From: JACVRW01 sp036009005
Lineage (GTDB): Bacteria; Actinomycetota; Thermoleophilia; Solirubrobacterales; Thermoleophilaceae
Reading direction: 5' to 3'
NCBI GenBank assembly: GCA_036009005.1
Contig: DASYMP010000076.1
Location: 1 to 9,556, forward strand
Length of the DNA stretch: 9,556 nucleotides
Shown one piece after another: positions 1-6,339 of the stretch. The notes under the pieces were generated by a model. That model did no database searches. It worked only from the letters and a program-made list of their open reading frames with translations, and was not told the origin of the DNA. How positions within the stretch are numbered: position 1 is the first letter of the stretch; every line of letters starts with the position of its first letter. Made by a program: the position numbers and the translations under genes.

Positions 1-905
1 GGGATCGCGCCGGGCGCGCCCGCCGCCACGAGCACCACCGCGGTGATCAGGCACTTCTCGCAGCGCCCGCAGTTACCCGGCGCGTGGTTTGCCTGGCACA
101 CCTCCGCGAGGGCGAGCACGTCGGGCCGCTCGCGCACGAGCCACTGGGTCTTGTCGAGCCGCGCGAAGGCCACGGAGTCGTGCTCCACGCTCATGGTCTC
201 GGTGCTGAAGAGCGGGTCGAGCAGCGGGTTGCAGCCCCAGGCGCTGAACTCGGACGTGCCCCAGGCCGAGGGAATGACCACCGTCCCAAGGCCCCCCGAG
301 ACGGACTGCGCGAGCGCGGCGAGCGCCGCCCCGTGAAGGTCCGCGAAGTCGATGATCCGCTCGGTCAGGTCGCGGACGTTCATGCGCACCTCGGCGAGCG
401 GCAGGCCGATCGCCTCGGCGGCGGCCTGTGCACTGCGGCGCTGCCTCGCCCTGGCGGCCTCGTCCTCGAACGGGTCGAACGTGGAGCAGAAGACGAGCAG
501 CTCGGGATTGCCGGTTGGGCGCGGATGCAGGGCCGTGAAGAACGAGTCGACACCACGTGAGAACAGCGAGCCGAGCCGCTCGCTCGCTCGCACGGGCGCA
601 CGCTCCTCGCCCACGCGCACGCTGCAGCGCCTCAGTCCCGGCGCCCAGCCGTGGTAGATCCGCGTGATCGAATCGGCGCGGCGGTGGAGCACCGGCGACA
701 CCGGCCCGTCCACGACGAGGTCCTCGTGGAACGCCATCGCGGGCAGGAGCGCGGACGACATGAACGGGGACGCGTCCAGCTCTGCGGGGGCGAGCTCGGG
801 CGGCACCGCGAAGCGCAGCCGGAACTCGCCTCCGTTCCACCTGAGCCGCGCGGAGCGCTCGACCAGGTCGTCGAGCTCGCGCTGCTCGAGGGCGTCGACG
901 ATCAC
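1..905 (-). CDS. PP-loop ATPase-like protein B (QueC/ExsB-like), 3' end off the window
   Basis: I translated this frame by hand from a GTG at 905-903; it stays open to the left edge, giving 301 visible residues. The GTG overlaps the TGA of the upstream gene (GTGA at 905-902), which supports the start by translational coupling. Residues 116-121 read SRGVDS, a variant of the SGGxDS pyrophosphate-binding loop with Arg in place of the first Gly. Cys270, 279, 282 and 285 form C-x8-C-x2-C-x2-C (ending CGRCEKC), like the zinc site of QueC. The N-terminal ~100 residues match the layout of the paralogue encoded at 2089-3270, as does the stretch around residues 209-260. By family, PP-loop enzymes adenylate a substrate, typically for N or S transfer; the substrate here is unknown. 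Cytoplasmic, with no signal peptide or TM segment. The C-terminus is missing because of the window edge. Confidence 0.82.
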   Translation of the reverse strand, partial: MIVDALEQRELDDLVERSARLRWNGGEFRLRFAVPPELAPAELDASPFMSSALLPAMAFHEDLVVDGPVSPVLHRRADSITRIYHGWAPGLRRCSVRVGEERAPVRASERLGSLFSRGVDSFFTALHPRPTGNPELLVFCSTFDPFEDEAARARQRRSAQAAAEAIGLPLAEVRMNVRDLTERIIDFADLHGAALAALAQSVSGGLGTVVIPSAWGTSEFSAWGCNPLLDPLFSTETMSVEHDSVAFARLDKTQWLVRERPDVLALAEVCQANHAPGNCGRCEKCLITAVVLVAAGAPGAI

Positions 906-2092
906 CGCTCGAGCGCCTCTCTTACGAGCTCTCCCGAGTCGAGCGCGCTGCGCCGCTGCTCCGCCACGGCCGCGAACAGCGGCGCGCGCAGCCCATCCGG
1001 GTCGGCGAGCAGCAGGTCCGCGCTCGCGCACAGCTCGCGTGCCGAGACGGAGGCCATCTCGTGCAGCACGTGTCCCAGCTCGAGCTGGGTCGCGAGGTCG
1101 GTCATCTTGGGCTCGTAGGCGATCGGCAGGACGAGCGCGCCGCCGGCGAGCGCGAGGATCGCGGCGTGCATGCGCGTGGCCACGACGAGGTCGAACGCTC
1201 CCAGCCGCTCGATCAGCTCCCGCGGCCGGTGCGGGTCGCGGTCCACGCGCACCTCGGCCAGCACGCTTCCGGGCAGCCGCGCGGCGATCGCGTCCGCCAC
1301 GACCGAGTCGTCGTGCGGGTAGGACGGCTCGCCCTGGCAGGTGGAGATGAACGTGACCCGCGCGCCGCGTCGCTCCACGAGGTGCGCGACCAGTCGCGCG
1401 ATCGCCTCGAGGTAGCGCTCCAGCCGCACGGCGCCGTCGTCGTTCCCGAAGTGGCTCCAGGCCCTCACCGAGATGGCCACCTCGGGCCGCTCCACGGGCG
1501 CGCGCGGCAGAGCGGCAGCCGCCAGCACGGCGGGGTCCGCTAGCGCGAACGCGGCGTCCGCCGCCACGGCGGTTTGCGGCCCGTGCACGCGCGCGTTCTG
1601 GAGCTCCGCCCGCGAGCGCTCGTCGCGCAGCAGCACGAGACGCGCGTCGGCCAGCCCGCGGCGGAGCGCTCGCTGGGTCTCCGGGCGCGAGAGCGGGCCG
1701 ATCGACTGCGTGAACAGGATCAGCGGGCGGCGGAGCGTGCTCGCGAGCTCGAACTCGCGGATGCGCCTTCCGACGTCGTAGTTGTCGGTCAGGTAGGTGC
1801 CGCCCGTGCTGATGATCAGGTCCGCGGAGGCGTAGCGGTCGAGCAGCTCGCGGCCGTCGCTCGTGCCGAGCCTGCGTCGCAGGGACCAGCGCGAGCGCGT
1901 GCGCCCCGCCAGCGACTGGAGCTGCGGGCGCACCTGGAACGGAACACGGGCGGCCGCGTCGACGGGATGGTCGTCGTGCACGCTGATGTCGAGGCTGTCG
2001 CCGAACGAGCGCCGCAGGATCTCGCCCATCCCCTCGAGGATCGCGGCGTCGCCTCCGTTCATCGAGACGCAGTTCGTGACGACGATCCTCAT
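902..2092 (-). CDS. Polysaccharide pyruvyl transferase superfamily protein
   Basis: A 396-residue protein starting at the ATG at 2092, which overlaps the TGA of the upstream PP-loop gene (ATGA, 2092-2089). Family hallmarks are visible: NGGDAAIL near residues 12-19, GGTYL 97-101, QSIGP 129-133, RDERS 156-160, and a C-terminal TRMHAAILAL at 306-315 followed by YEPKM at 326-330. The length is normal for the CsaB/WcaK-type family. Characterised members transfer pyruvate from PEP to a sugar hydroxyl of cell-wall or capsular polysaccharide, forming a ketal. The His/Arg in TRMH fits the conserved active-site region, but some members of the superfamily do not act on PEP. No glycosyltransferase lies in the window, so the acceptor cannot be named. 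The two PP-loop genes on either side are tightly coupled to it, arguing for one pathway. The same frame stays open upstream to about 2668, but that extension is a shadow of the preceding gene. Confidence 0.88.
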   Translation of the reverse strand: MRIVVTNCVSMNGGDAAILEGMGEILRRSFGDSLDISVHDDHPVDAAARVPFQVRPQLQSLAGRTRSRWSLRRRLGTSDGRELLDRYASADLIISTGGTYLTDNYDVGRRIREFELASTLRRPLILFTQSIGPLSRPETQRALRRGLADARLVLLRDERSRAELQNARVHGPQTAVAADAAFALADPAVLAAAALPRAPVERPEVAISVRAWSHFGNDDGAVRLERYLEAIARLVAHLVERRGARVTFISTCQGEPSYPHDDSVVADAIAARLPGSVLAEVRVDRDPHRPRELIERLGAFDLVVATRMHAAILALAGGALVLPIAYEPKMTDLATQLELGHVLHEMASVSARELCASADLLLADPDGLRAPLFAAVAEQRRSALDSGELVREALER

Positions 2093-3270
2093 GCGACGGG
2101 CTGCGAAGCTCCGGCGAAGCGGCCGCTCGTATGCGCGAGCAGCCAATCGCGGAAACCGTCGGAGAGCAGCCCCGGGTGCTCCTGCGCGCGCGTGCGCAGG
2201 TCGATCCAGAGCGCCTCGACCGCCTCGATTCGCTCGAACGCGGCGCTCTCGAATCCGTCGCGCACGCGGCGCTCCACCTCGCTCGGCGCGACCGGCAGGC
2301 CGAACGGCAGCGGGTCGCGACCTTCGATCATCAGGCCGAGCGCGGTGCGCAGGCACTTCTCGCAGCTGAGGCAGTTGGCGCCCGCGCCGTGCGGGAGCGA
2401 GTAACAGACGCGCAGGAAGACCGGCCCGATCTCGTCGCAGCGCTCGAGCACCCAGCGGAGCTTGTCGTGGCGGGTGAGCTCGAACCCGTGGTGCACGACC
2501 TCGCCGCCGCTCCAGCGCGCGTTCTCCTCCACATCGGGCGCGGACCCGAGCGGGAACTTCGCGTGGTGTGAGAGGGAGGCCGGCACGAGCACGCGTGTTC
2601 CCCCGTTCGCCGCCGCCACGGGAATCGCCACGCCGGCGAGCGCGAGGCCGAACTGAACCTGCACCCACCAGCCGTTGTTGCCTCCATGAAGCAGGTCGAC
2701 GGCGTCCTTGCGCAGGTGGCGCTTGAGGCTCGTCTCCGCGGTCACGAGCTTGTGACCGGCCCTGTCGGCGAGTGCCTGTGCCTCACGCCGTACGCGCGCC
2801 CAGCCGGGGCCGTTGTCGAGCGCCACGTCGAGGCCGCGCAGCAGCAGCAGGATGGCGCCGGGTGGCTCGCTGAGCGCGCTGTAGGTCGAGTCGAGCCCGC
2901 CGCTGAAGATGAGCACGTCGGGTCCGTCGCCGCCTCGCGTCTCGCTGGTGCGCTCCGGCTCGAGCTCGCCGTCCCAGCCGCCATTCGGGTACCAGTGCCG
3001 GAACGTCTCACGCGCGGCCGGAAGCGAGGCGGCCTGCACGGCGTCGAGCTCGGGCACCACCCACCGCTCTCCCGAAGCCCACGCGACGGGTGCGACATCG
3101 AGCACGAACGGCATCAGCGCCACCGCCTCGCTGACCGACTCGAGGTCCACGCCGTCGCCGTAGGTCACCCAGTAATCGTCCGCGAGGTAGCGGCTCCCGA
3201 ATGCGGAGCAGGGTCGCACCCAGAGGGTCTCCCTCTCGATCCGGAGCGATTCGATTAGTTGTGTGGTCAC
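2089..3270 (-). CDS. PP-loop ATPase-like protein A (QueC/ExsB-like)
   Basis: First gene of the minus-strand operon. I chose the GTG at 3270 (393 residues) because it keeps the first beta-strand (ESLRIERETLW) and leaves room for a divergent promoter. An ATG at 3369 would add 33 unconvincing residues and run into the sigma factor leader; a GTG at 3219, preceded by AGGGAG, is the shorter alternative. Counting from 3369, SGGLDS is at residues 156-161 and the cysteines are 322, 333, 336 and 339 (C-x10-C-x2-C-x2-C, ending NCLSCEKC), a QueC-like zinc site. About 85 residues follow the last Cys, rich in Arg and acidic residues and predicted helical. The P-loop variant SGGxDS is fully canonical here, unlike in paralogue B. 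By family it should bind ATP and activate a substrate as an adenylate. No membrane segment. Substrate and product are unknown; it is not a plain QueC, being far longer and lacking queuosine-pathway neighbours. Confidence 0.82.
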   Translation of the reverse strand: MTTQLIESLRIERETLWVRPCSAFGSRYLADDYWVTYGDGVDLESVSEAVALMPFVLDVAPVAWASGERWVVPELDAVQAASLPAARETFRHWYPNGGWDGELEPERTSETRGGDGPDVLIFSGGLDSTYSALSEPPGAILLLLRGLDVALDNGPGWARVRREAQALADRAGHKLVTAETSLKRHLRKDAVDLLHGGNNGWWVQVQFGLALAGVAIPVAAANGGTRVLVPASLSHHAKFPLGSAPDVEENARWSGGEVVHHGFELTRHDKLRWVLERCDEIGPVFLRVCYSLPHGAGANCLSCEKCLRTALGLMIEGRDPLPFGLPVAPSEVERRVRDGFESAAFERIEAVEALWIDLRTRAQEHPGLLSDGFRDWLLAHTSGRFAGASQPVA

Positions 3271-3313
3271 GGTGTGGGCGGCTGCGGCGAGCGGGGAAGG
3301 ATAAGGGCAGGCC

Positions 3314-3336
3314 GGAACCGGTCCGCCGCAGGCGTT
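3314..3336 (+). promoter_or_regulatory. Possible ECF-type promoter for the sigma factor gene
   Basis: The 113-base spacer between the divergent starts (3271-3383) holds GGAAC at 3314-3318 and CGTT at 3333-3336, the usual -35 and -10 words of ECF promoters. The gap is 14 bases, two or three shorter than usual, so this is weak. A transcript from here would begin near 3343, leaving the AGGAGG ribosome site and the GTG at 3384 in place, consistent with autoregulation. I see no clear promoter for the minus-strand operon in the same spacer. Confidence 0.3.
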
Positions 3337-3369
3337 GTAGTAGGTGCACGGTGGAGGACCGGCCACCAC

Positions 3370-3375
3370 AGGAGG
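3370..3375 (+). promoter_or_regulatory. Ribosome binding site deciding the sigma factor start
   Basis: A perfect AGGAGG, 8 bases before the GTG at 3384. It favours that start over the in-frame GTG at 3351, which has no comparable site. If 3351 were used, these bases would be coding (PQEAQ). Confidence 0.6.
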
Positions 3376-3383
3376 CGCAGCTC

Positions 3384-3911
3384 GTGGCTCGCGCGAAGCG
3401 CGGCGAGCCCGGTGCCTATGAGGAGATCGTGAGAATGCATCAGACGATCGCGTTCAGGGCCGCGTGGGTGATCACGCGCTCCGGTGCCGATGCCGAGGAG
3501 GCCGCGCAGGACGCGTTCGTGAAGGCGCACGCCGCGCTCGGGCGCTTTCGCGACGGCGCTCCGTTCCGGCCCTGGCTCCTCGCGATCGTCGCGAACGAGG
3601 CGCGCAACCGCCTTCGCTCCGCCGGCCGTCGCGCCGGGCTCGCGCAGCGCGTGGCCGAGGAGCGCCGCCCGGACGACGCGGTCCCGTCGCCCGAGGCGGC
3701 GCTCCTCGACTCCGAGCGGCGCGAGCAGCTCCTGTCCGCGATCGAGCGGCTCCCCGGCCCCGCGCGCGAGGCGATCGCGTGCCGTTACCTGCTCGAGCTC
3801 TCCGAGGAGGAGACCGCGGCGGCGCTCGGCTGCCGGCGCGGAACCGTGAAGTCGCGCGTCTCGCGGGCGCTCGGGCGATTGCGGGCGGAGCTCGGGGAGG
3901 GCGAGGCGTGA
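3384..3911 (+). CDS. ECF-family RNA polymerase sigma factor
   Basis: A 175-residue protein from GTG 3384; an alternative GTG at 3351 would add 11 residues. Region 2 spans about residues 10-75: AYEEIVRMHQ, then DAEEAAQDAFVKAH (the core-binding/-10 recognition helix) and PWLLAIVANEARNRLR. A variable linker follows. Region 4 spans about 113-170, with RLPGPAREAIACRYLLELS and the helix-turn-helix EEETAAALGCRRGTVKSRVSRA that reads the -35 element. There is no region 1 or 3, as expected for ECF (group 4) sigma factors, and the length is typical. It directs RNA polymerase to a stress or envelope regulon. The stop overlaps the start of the next gene (GTGA at 3908-3911), the normal layout for a sigma factor and its membrane partner. 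The subgroup cannot be assigned by eye. Confidence 0.93.
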   Translation: MARAKRGEPGAYEEIVRMHQTIAFRAAWVITRSGADAEEAAQDAFVKAHAALGRFRDGAPFRPWLLAIVANEARNRLRSAGRRAGLAQRVAEERRPDDAVPSPEAALLDSERREQLLSAIERLPGPAREAIACRYLLELSEEETAAALGCRRGTVKSRVSRALGRLRAELGEGEA

Positions 3912-4702
3912 GCGAGCTCGAGCGCCAGCTCAGCCAGCTCGGCCGCGAGCTCGACTGGCCCGCGACCCCTGACCTCGCTCCACGCGTGGCGGAGCGGTTG
4001 GCCGCCGAGCGCCGCCGGCCGGCCGCCACGGACGCGGCGCGGCGCGTGTGGCCGCCGCCGTTGGGGCGGCCGCTTGCCGCCGCGCTCGTCGCCCTGCTCG
4101 TGCTCGCCGGCGGTGTGCTCGCCGCCGTGCCGGGCGCTCGCGACGCCGTGCTCGACCTGTTCGGGCTGCGGGGCGCGACCGTCGAGCGGCGCGAGCAGCT
4201 GCCGCCGGGGCCGGAGCGGCCGGCCGGGTCGCTCGAGCTCGGGCGGCCCACCAGCCTTGCCGCGGCGGCGAAGCGACTCGCCTTCGAGCCGCTCGTGCCG
4301 CGTGCCGCGGGACGGCCTGACGGCATCTTCGTGAGTCACGGCGTTCCCGGCGGGCGACTTTCGCTCGCGTACCGCGCGCGCCCCGGACTGCCCGAGGCGC
4401 GCAGCACAGGCCTGGGGTTGCTCGTCGAGGAGTTCCGCGGCGACCTCGCACCGGAGTATCTCGGCAAGGTCACGGGCCAGGCCACGCGTGTCGAGCGCTT
4501 CCGGGTCGGCGGCGAGCGGGCGGTCTGGCTCGAGGGCGCGCCGCACTACTTCTTCTACCGCCGCTCCGCGAACCAGTTCGCTGAGCACGAGCTGCGGATC
4601 GCGCAGAACGTCCTGCTGCTGGAGCGCGGGCCGCTGCTCGTGAGGCTCGAGGGGGCGTTCGGTCGCGAGCGGGCCGTCGAGCTGGCGCGCTCGCTCCGCT
4701 AG
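3908..4702 (+). CDS. Single-TM probable anti-sigma partner protein
   Basis: A 264-residue protein starting at a GTG that overlaps the sigma factor stop, with GGGGAGG at 3894-3900 as ribosome site (7-base spacer). Residues 1-50 are charged and cytoplasmic-looking (LERQLSQLGRELDWPATPDL...). Residues 54-74 form one hydrophobic helix, and about 190 residues follow outside. The outer part contains PLVPRAAGRPDGIFV near 128-142, GGRLSLAYR near 148-156 and EEFRGDLAPEYLGK near 174-187, resembling DUF4367-like sensor domains. I see no HxxxCxxC zinc anti-sigma motif, so sigma binding is inferred from gene order, coupling and topology. Its likely role is to hold the sigma factor at the membrane until an envelope signal is sensed. 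The stop (TAG 4700-4702) shares CTAG with the convergent gene. Confidence 0.75.
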   Translation: MSELERQLSQLGRELDWPATPDLAPRVAERLAAERRRPAATDAARRVWPPPLGRPLAAALVALLVLAGGVLAAVPGARDAVLDLFGLRGATVERREQLPPGPERPAGSLELGRPTSLAAAAKRLAFEPLVPRAAGRPDGIFVSHGVPGGRLSLAYRARPGLPEARSTGLGLLVEEFRGDLAPEYLGKVTGQATRVERFRVGGERAVWLEGAPHYFFYRRSANQFAEHELRIAQNVLLLERGPLLVRLEGAFGRERAVELARSLR

Positions 4703-5178
4703 CGGCTGTCGAGCAGCCGCTTGATGGGGATCGCGTACCAGAGCAGCGCGAACAGGAGCACGACGCCGGCGCTCGTTATGGCCGCCGTCGTGCCGGCGTA
4801 GACGAAGTCCGTGATCAGCAAGACCGCTCCGCTCATCGCGAGCGCGAGCAGCGTGAGGCCCACGATGGAGAGCCGCGTGGCCCCGAACACGATGCGCTTC
4901 TTGTCCCTCGCGCGGAACTCGATGCGGTGATGCGCGGTGGGGGCGATCAGGCAGATCGACGCGGCCGTGGCGAGCAGGAGCGTCACGAAATACGTGCCGC
5001 GCTGGAAGCTCGACAGCTCCGGGAAGCGCTGGTTGAAGGGCAGCACGAGCAGGAACGCGAACAGCACCTGGACGCCCGGCAGCGCCACGCGGAGCTCCGC
5101 GAGCAGCTCGTCGAGGTTCCGGTCGAGTCGCTGTTTCTCGGTCTCGCCGGTGTGGCTGTCGTCGGCCGACGCGTCCAT
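4699..5178 (-). CDS. DUF6328 family four-helix membrane protein
   Basis: A 159-residue protein from ATG 5178. A short acidic N-terminus leads into ETEKQRLDRNLDELLAELRVALPGVQVLF, which I recognise as the conserved opening of DUF6328 proteins. Hydrophobic segments lie at about 32-48, 62-80, 103-124 and 131-151, with a basic exit (PIKRLLDSR). The function of the family is unknown; it is common in actinobacteria and located in the cytoplasmic membrane. It lies 54 bases downstream of the ferritin-like gene on the same strand, but a strong hairpin sits between them, so co-transcription is uncertain. GAGG occurs only one base before the ATG, too close for a good ribosome site. Its TAG stop (4701-4699) is interleaved with that of the convergent gene. 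Confidence 0.88.
   Translation of the reverse strand: MDASADDSHTGETEKQRLDRNLDELLAELRVALPGVQVLFAFLLVLPFNQRFPELSSFQRGTYFVTLLLATAASICLIAPTAHHRIEFRARDKKRIVFGATRLSIVGLTLLALAMSGAVLLITDFVYAGTTAAITSAGVVLLFALLWYAIPIKRLLDSR
4701..4721. terminator. Hairpin at the convergent gene junction
   Basis: AGCGGCTG (4701-4708), loop TCGAG, CAGCCGCT (4714-4721): a perfect 8-bp stem starting inside the stop codon of the plus-strand gene and lying within the last codons of the minus-strand gene. No T-run follows on either side, so it is at best a non-canonical bidirectional terminator. The position between two converging genes supports that role. Confidence 0.5.
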
Positions 5179-5195
5179 GCCTCGTGTGGAAGCGC

Positions 5196-5221
5196 CCGCC
5201 CGCCGGAAACCCGGCGGGCGG
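5196..5221 (-). terminator. 11-bp GC-only hairpin after the ferritin-like gene
   Basis: CCGCCCGCCGG (5196-5206), loop AAAC, CCGGCGGGCGG (5211-5221): a perfect inverted repeat 11 bases past the stop codon of the gene at 5233-6258. No T-run follows, which is common for actinobacterial terminators. It could also be an intercistronic attenuator or mRNA-stabilising stem upstream of the DUF6328 gene. Confidence 0.6.
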
Positions 5222-5232
5222 ACCTTCGACGA

Positions 5233-6258
5233 CTACTTGGAGCGCGACCTCGACGACGAGCGCGAGCCGCTGCCGGACTTCGCCCGCGTGGAGCCCGAGC
5301 CCGACCCGGAGCGCGAGCTGCTCGACCGCGACGACCCGGACCGCGAGCCGGAGCTCGAGGGCTTCGCGCGTGACGAGCTCGAGCTCGAGGGCTTCGCGCG
5401 TGACGAGCTGGAGCCCGAGCCGGAGCTCGAGGACTTCGCGCGTGACGAGCTCGACCGCGACGAGCCGGAGCCCGACCCGGAACGCGAGCTGCTCGAGCGC
5501 GACGAGCCGGACCGCGAGCCGGAGCTCGAGGCCTTCGTGCGCGACGAGCTCGACCGCGACGAGCCGGAGCCCGACCCGGAGCGCGAGCCGCTCGACCGCG
5601 ACGAGCTCGACCCGCCGTTCGACGAGCTGCGTGAGCTGCTCGACGTGCGACTCGAGCTGCTCGACGAGCGGCGCGAGCTCGACCCGCCATTGCGGCGCTC
5701 GGCCGCCGGGATCTCCTCACGCGCAACCGCCTTCGCGAGCTGCCCGATCTGCTTCTCGAGGAACTTGGCCATCCGCTCCTCCTCGCGCCGGATGCGGCGC
5801 GCGAGCTTCGCGGTGTCCTTGTCGCCGACCGTCTCCGCGAGCGACTCGATGCCCGCGTAGAAGCCGATCTCCTCGAACTCGTTGTGGTACTCGGTGCGGG
5901 CGTTCTTCAGCATCTTCTCCGCCTCGCCCGTCCCGCGCAGCGCGTGGAGCGGACCCTGCGCCGCGGCGACCGCCTTGCTCGCCACGGACGTCAGCCCGGT
6001 GGCCGCCTCGACGATCACGTCGGGGCCGCCCGAGATCGGGCCGGCTTCGGCCTTGCCGCCGAGCTCCTTGATGCGCCGCTTGACCTCGCGCGCGTGGCCC
6101 TTCGTCTCCTTGAGGTGCTCCTGAAGACGCTTCTTGTACGGGGTCTTCGTGGTCATGGCGATATGAGCCTGGAGCGCGGTCTCGAGCTCCTTCTCCTTGC
6201 CGTACGCCTCGTTCAGGTACTGGATCAGCTTTGTGTCCCTGGCGTTGGGGTCCGCCAT
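5233..6258 (-). CDS. Ferritin-like DUF892 (YciE/YciF-type) protein with Ser/Arg-rich tail
   Basis: A 341-residue protein from ATG 6258, with GGAGG at 6269-6273 and a 10-base spacer. Residues 8-180 read as a DUF892 four-helix bundle: LIQYLNEAYGKEKELETAL, then EHLKETKGHAREVKRRIKELG, YHNEFEEIGFYAGIESLAE near 124-142, and RRIRREEERMAKFLEKQ near 154-170. The Glu/His positions suit a di-iron site, but I cannot assign ligands by eye. Family members are stress-associated ferritin-like proteins of uncertain activity. Residues 191-341 are almost only Ser, Arg, Gly and a few Ala, Lys, Pro, Thr and Asn, doubling the usual length of about 160-180. This tail is basic, surely disordered, and could bind nucleic acid by analogy with Lys/Arg-rich tails of some actinobacterial Dps and HU proteins (inference). 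A candidate general-stress -10 element lies upstream. Confidence 0.88.
   Translation of the reverse strand: MADPNARDTKLIQYLNEAYGKEKELETALQAHIAMTTKTPYKKRLQEHLKETKGHAREVKRRIKELGGKAEAGPISGGPDVIVEAATGLTSVASKAVAAAQGPLHALRGTGEAEKMLKNARTEYHNEFEEIGFYAGIESLAETVGDKDTAKLARRIRREEERMAKFLEKQIGQLAKAVAREEIPAAERRNGGSSSRRSSSSSSRTSSSSRSSSNGGSSSSRSSGSRSGSGSGSSRSSSSRTKASSSGSRSGSSRSSSSRSGSGSGSSRSSSSRAKSSSSGSGSSSSRAKPSSSSSSRAKPSSSGSRSGSSRSSSSRSGSGSGSTRAKSGSGSRSSSRSRSK
5236..5688 (-). repeat. Low-complexity Ser/Arg/Gly coding repeat
   Basis: About 450 bases encoding the tail of the ferritin-like protein. Recurring units decode as SSSRAKPSSS, SGSRSGSSRSSSSRSGSGSG and similar. A 29-30 base unit beginning (plus strand) GAGCTCGAGGGCTTCGCG occurs in tandem at 5351-5380 and 5381-5410, differing only in the last base, with a third near-copy at 5423-5452. 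A longer unit containing CCCGACCCGGAGCGCGAG recurs, starting near 5297, 5468 and 5567. All spacings are multiples of three. The antisense frame is open and reads as acidic Asp/Glu/Arg/Leu repeats, a by-product of the codon pattern. Confidence 0.85.
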
Positions 6259-6259
6259 C

Positions 6260-6289
6260 GGTTACGTGCCTCCGTTGTGGGGGTTACGT
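6260..6289 (-). repeat. Direct repeat GGTTACGT in the leader of the ferritin-like gene
   Basis: GGTTACGT occurs at 6260-6267 and again at 6282-6289 (ACGTAACC on the coding strand), 22 bases apart, about two helical turns. The copies flank the ribosome binding site at 6269-6273. This could be an operator; eight-base words can also recur by chance. Confidence 0.3.
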
Positions 6290-6297
6290 CCTCTTCC

Positions 6298-6303
6298 GTA
6301 CCC
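6298..6303 (-). promoter_or_regulatory. Candidate GGGTAC -10 element for the ferritin-like gene
   Basis: Read on the minus strand this is GGGTAC, matching the GGGTAC/T -10 word of actinobacterial SigB/SigF-type general stress promoters. The best -35 match is a partial GTTC 15 bases upstream (6322-6319). It would give a leader of roughly 30 bases containing the GGAGG ribosome site. Plausible for a ferritin-like stress gene but based on one short word. Confidence 0.33.
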
Positions 6304-6313
6304 GGTGGCTGGC

Positions 6314-6339
6314 GTCTGGAACATCGCGACCGGGGGTAC
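6314..6339 (+). promoter_or_regulatory. Candidate general-stress-type promoter for the small membrane gene
   Basis: GTCT at 6314-6317, 16 bases, then GGGTAC at 6334-6339 fits the pattern GNNT-N14-16-GGGTAC/T described for Streptomyces SigB. The transcript would start near 6347-6350, that is, at the GTG at 6349, implying a leaderless message. CCGTACCC (6296-6303) and GGGTACGG (6334-6341) form a perfect 8-bp inverted repeat, so this box mirrors the minus-strand one. Confidence 0.35.

Noticed and set aside
73..840. 255-residue minus-strand open frame near the left edge.
   Set aside because: Arg/Ala-rich shadow. The adjacent frame from GTG 905 carries the PP-loop and the CxxCxxC motif shared with the paralogue.
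3271..3369. N-terminal extension of PP-loop protein A to an ATG at 3369.
   Set aside because: The added residues are Pro/Cys/Ala-rich, have no counterpart in paralogue B, and would remove all room for the divergent promoter.
5184..5860. Long plus-strand frame rich in Asp/Glu/Arg/Leu repeats opposite the ferritin-like gene.
   Set aside because: It is the antisense image of Ser/Arg/Gly codons. The minus frame has a recognisable DUF892 domain, a ribosome site and a start; the plus frame has none.
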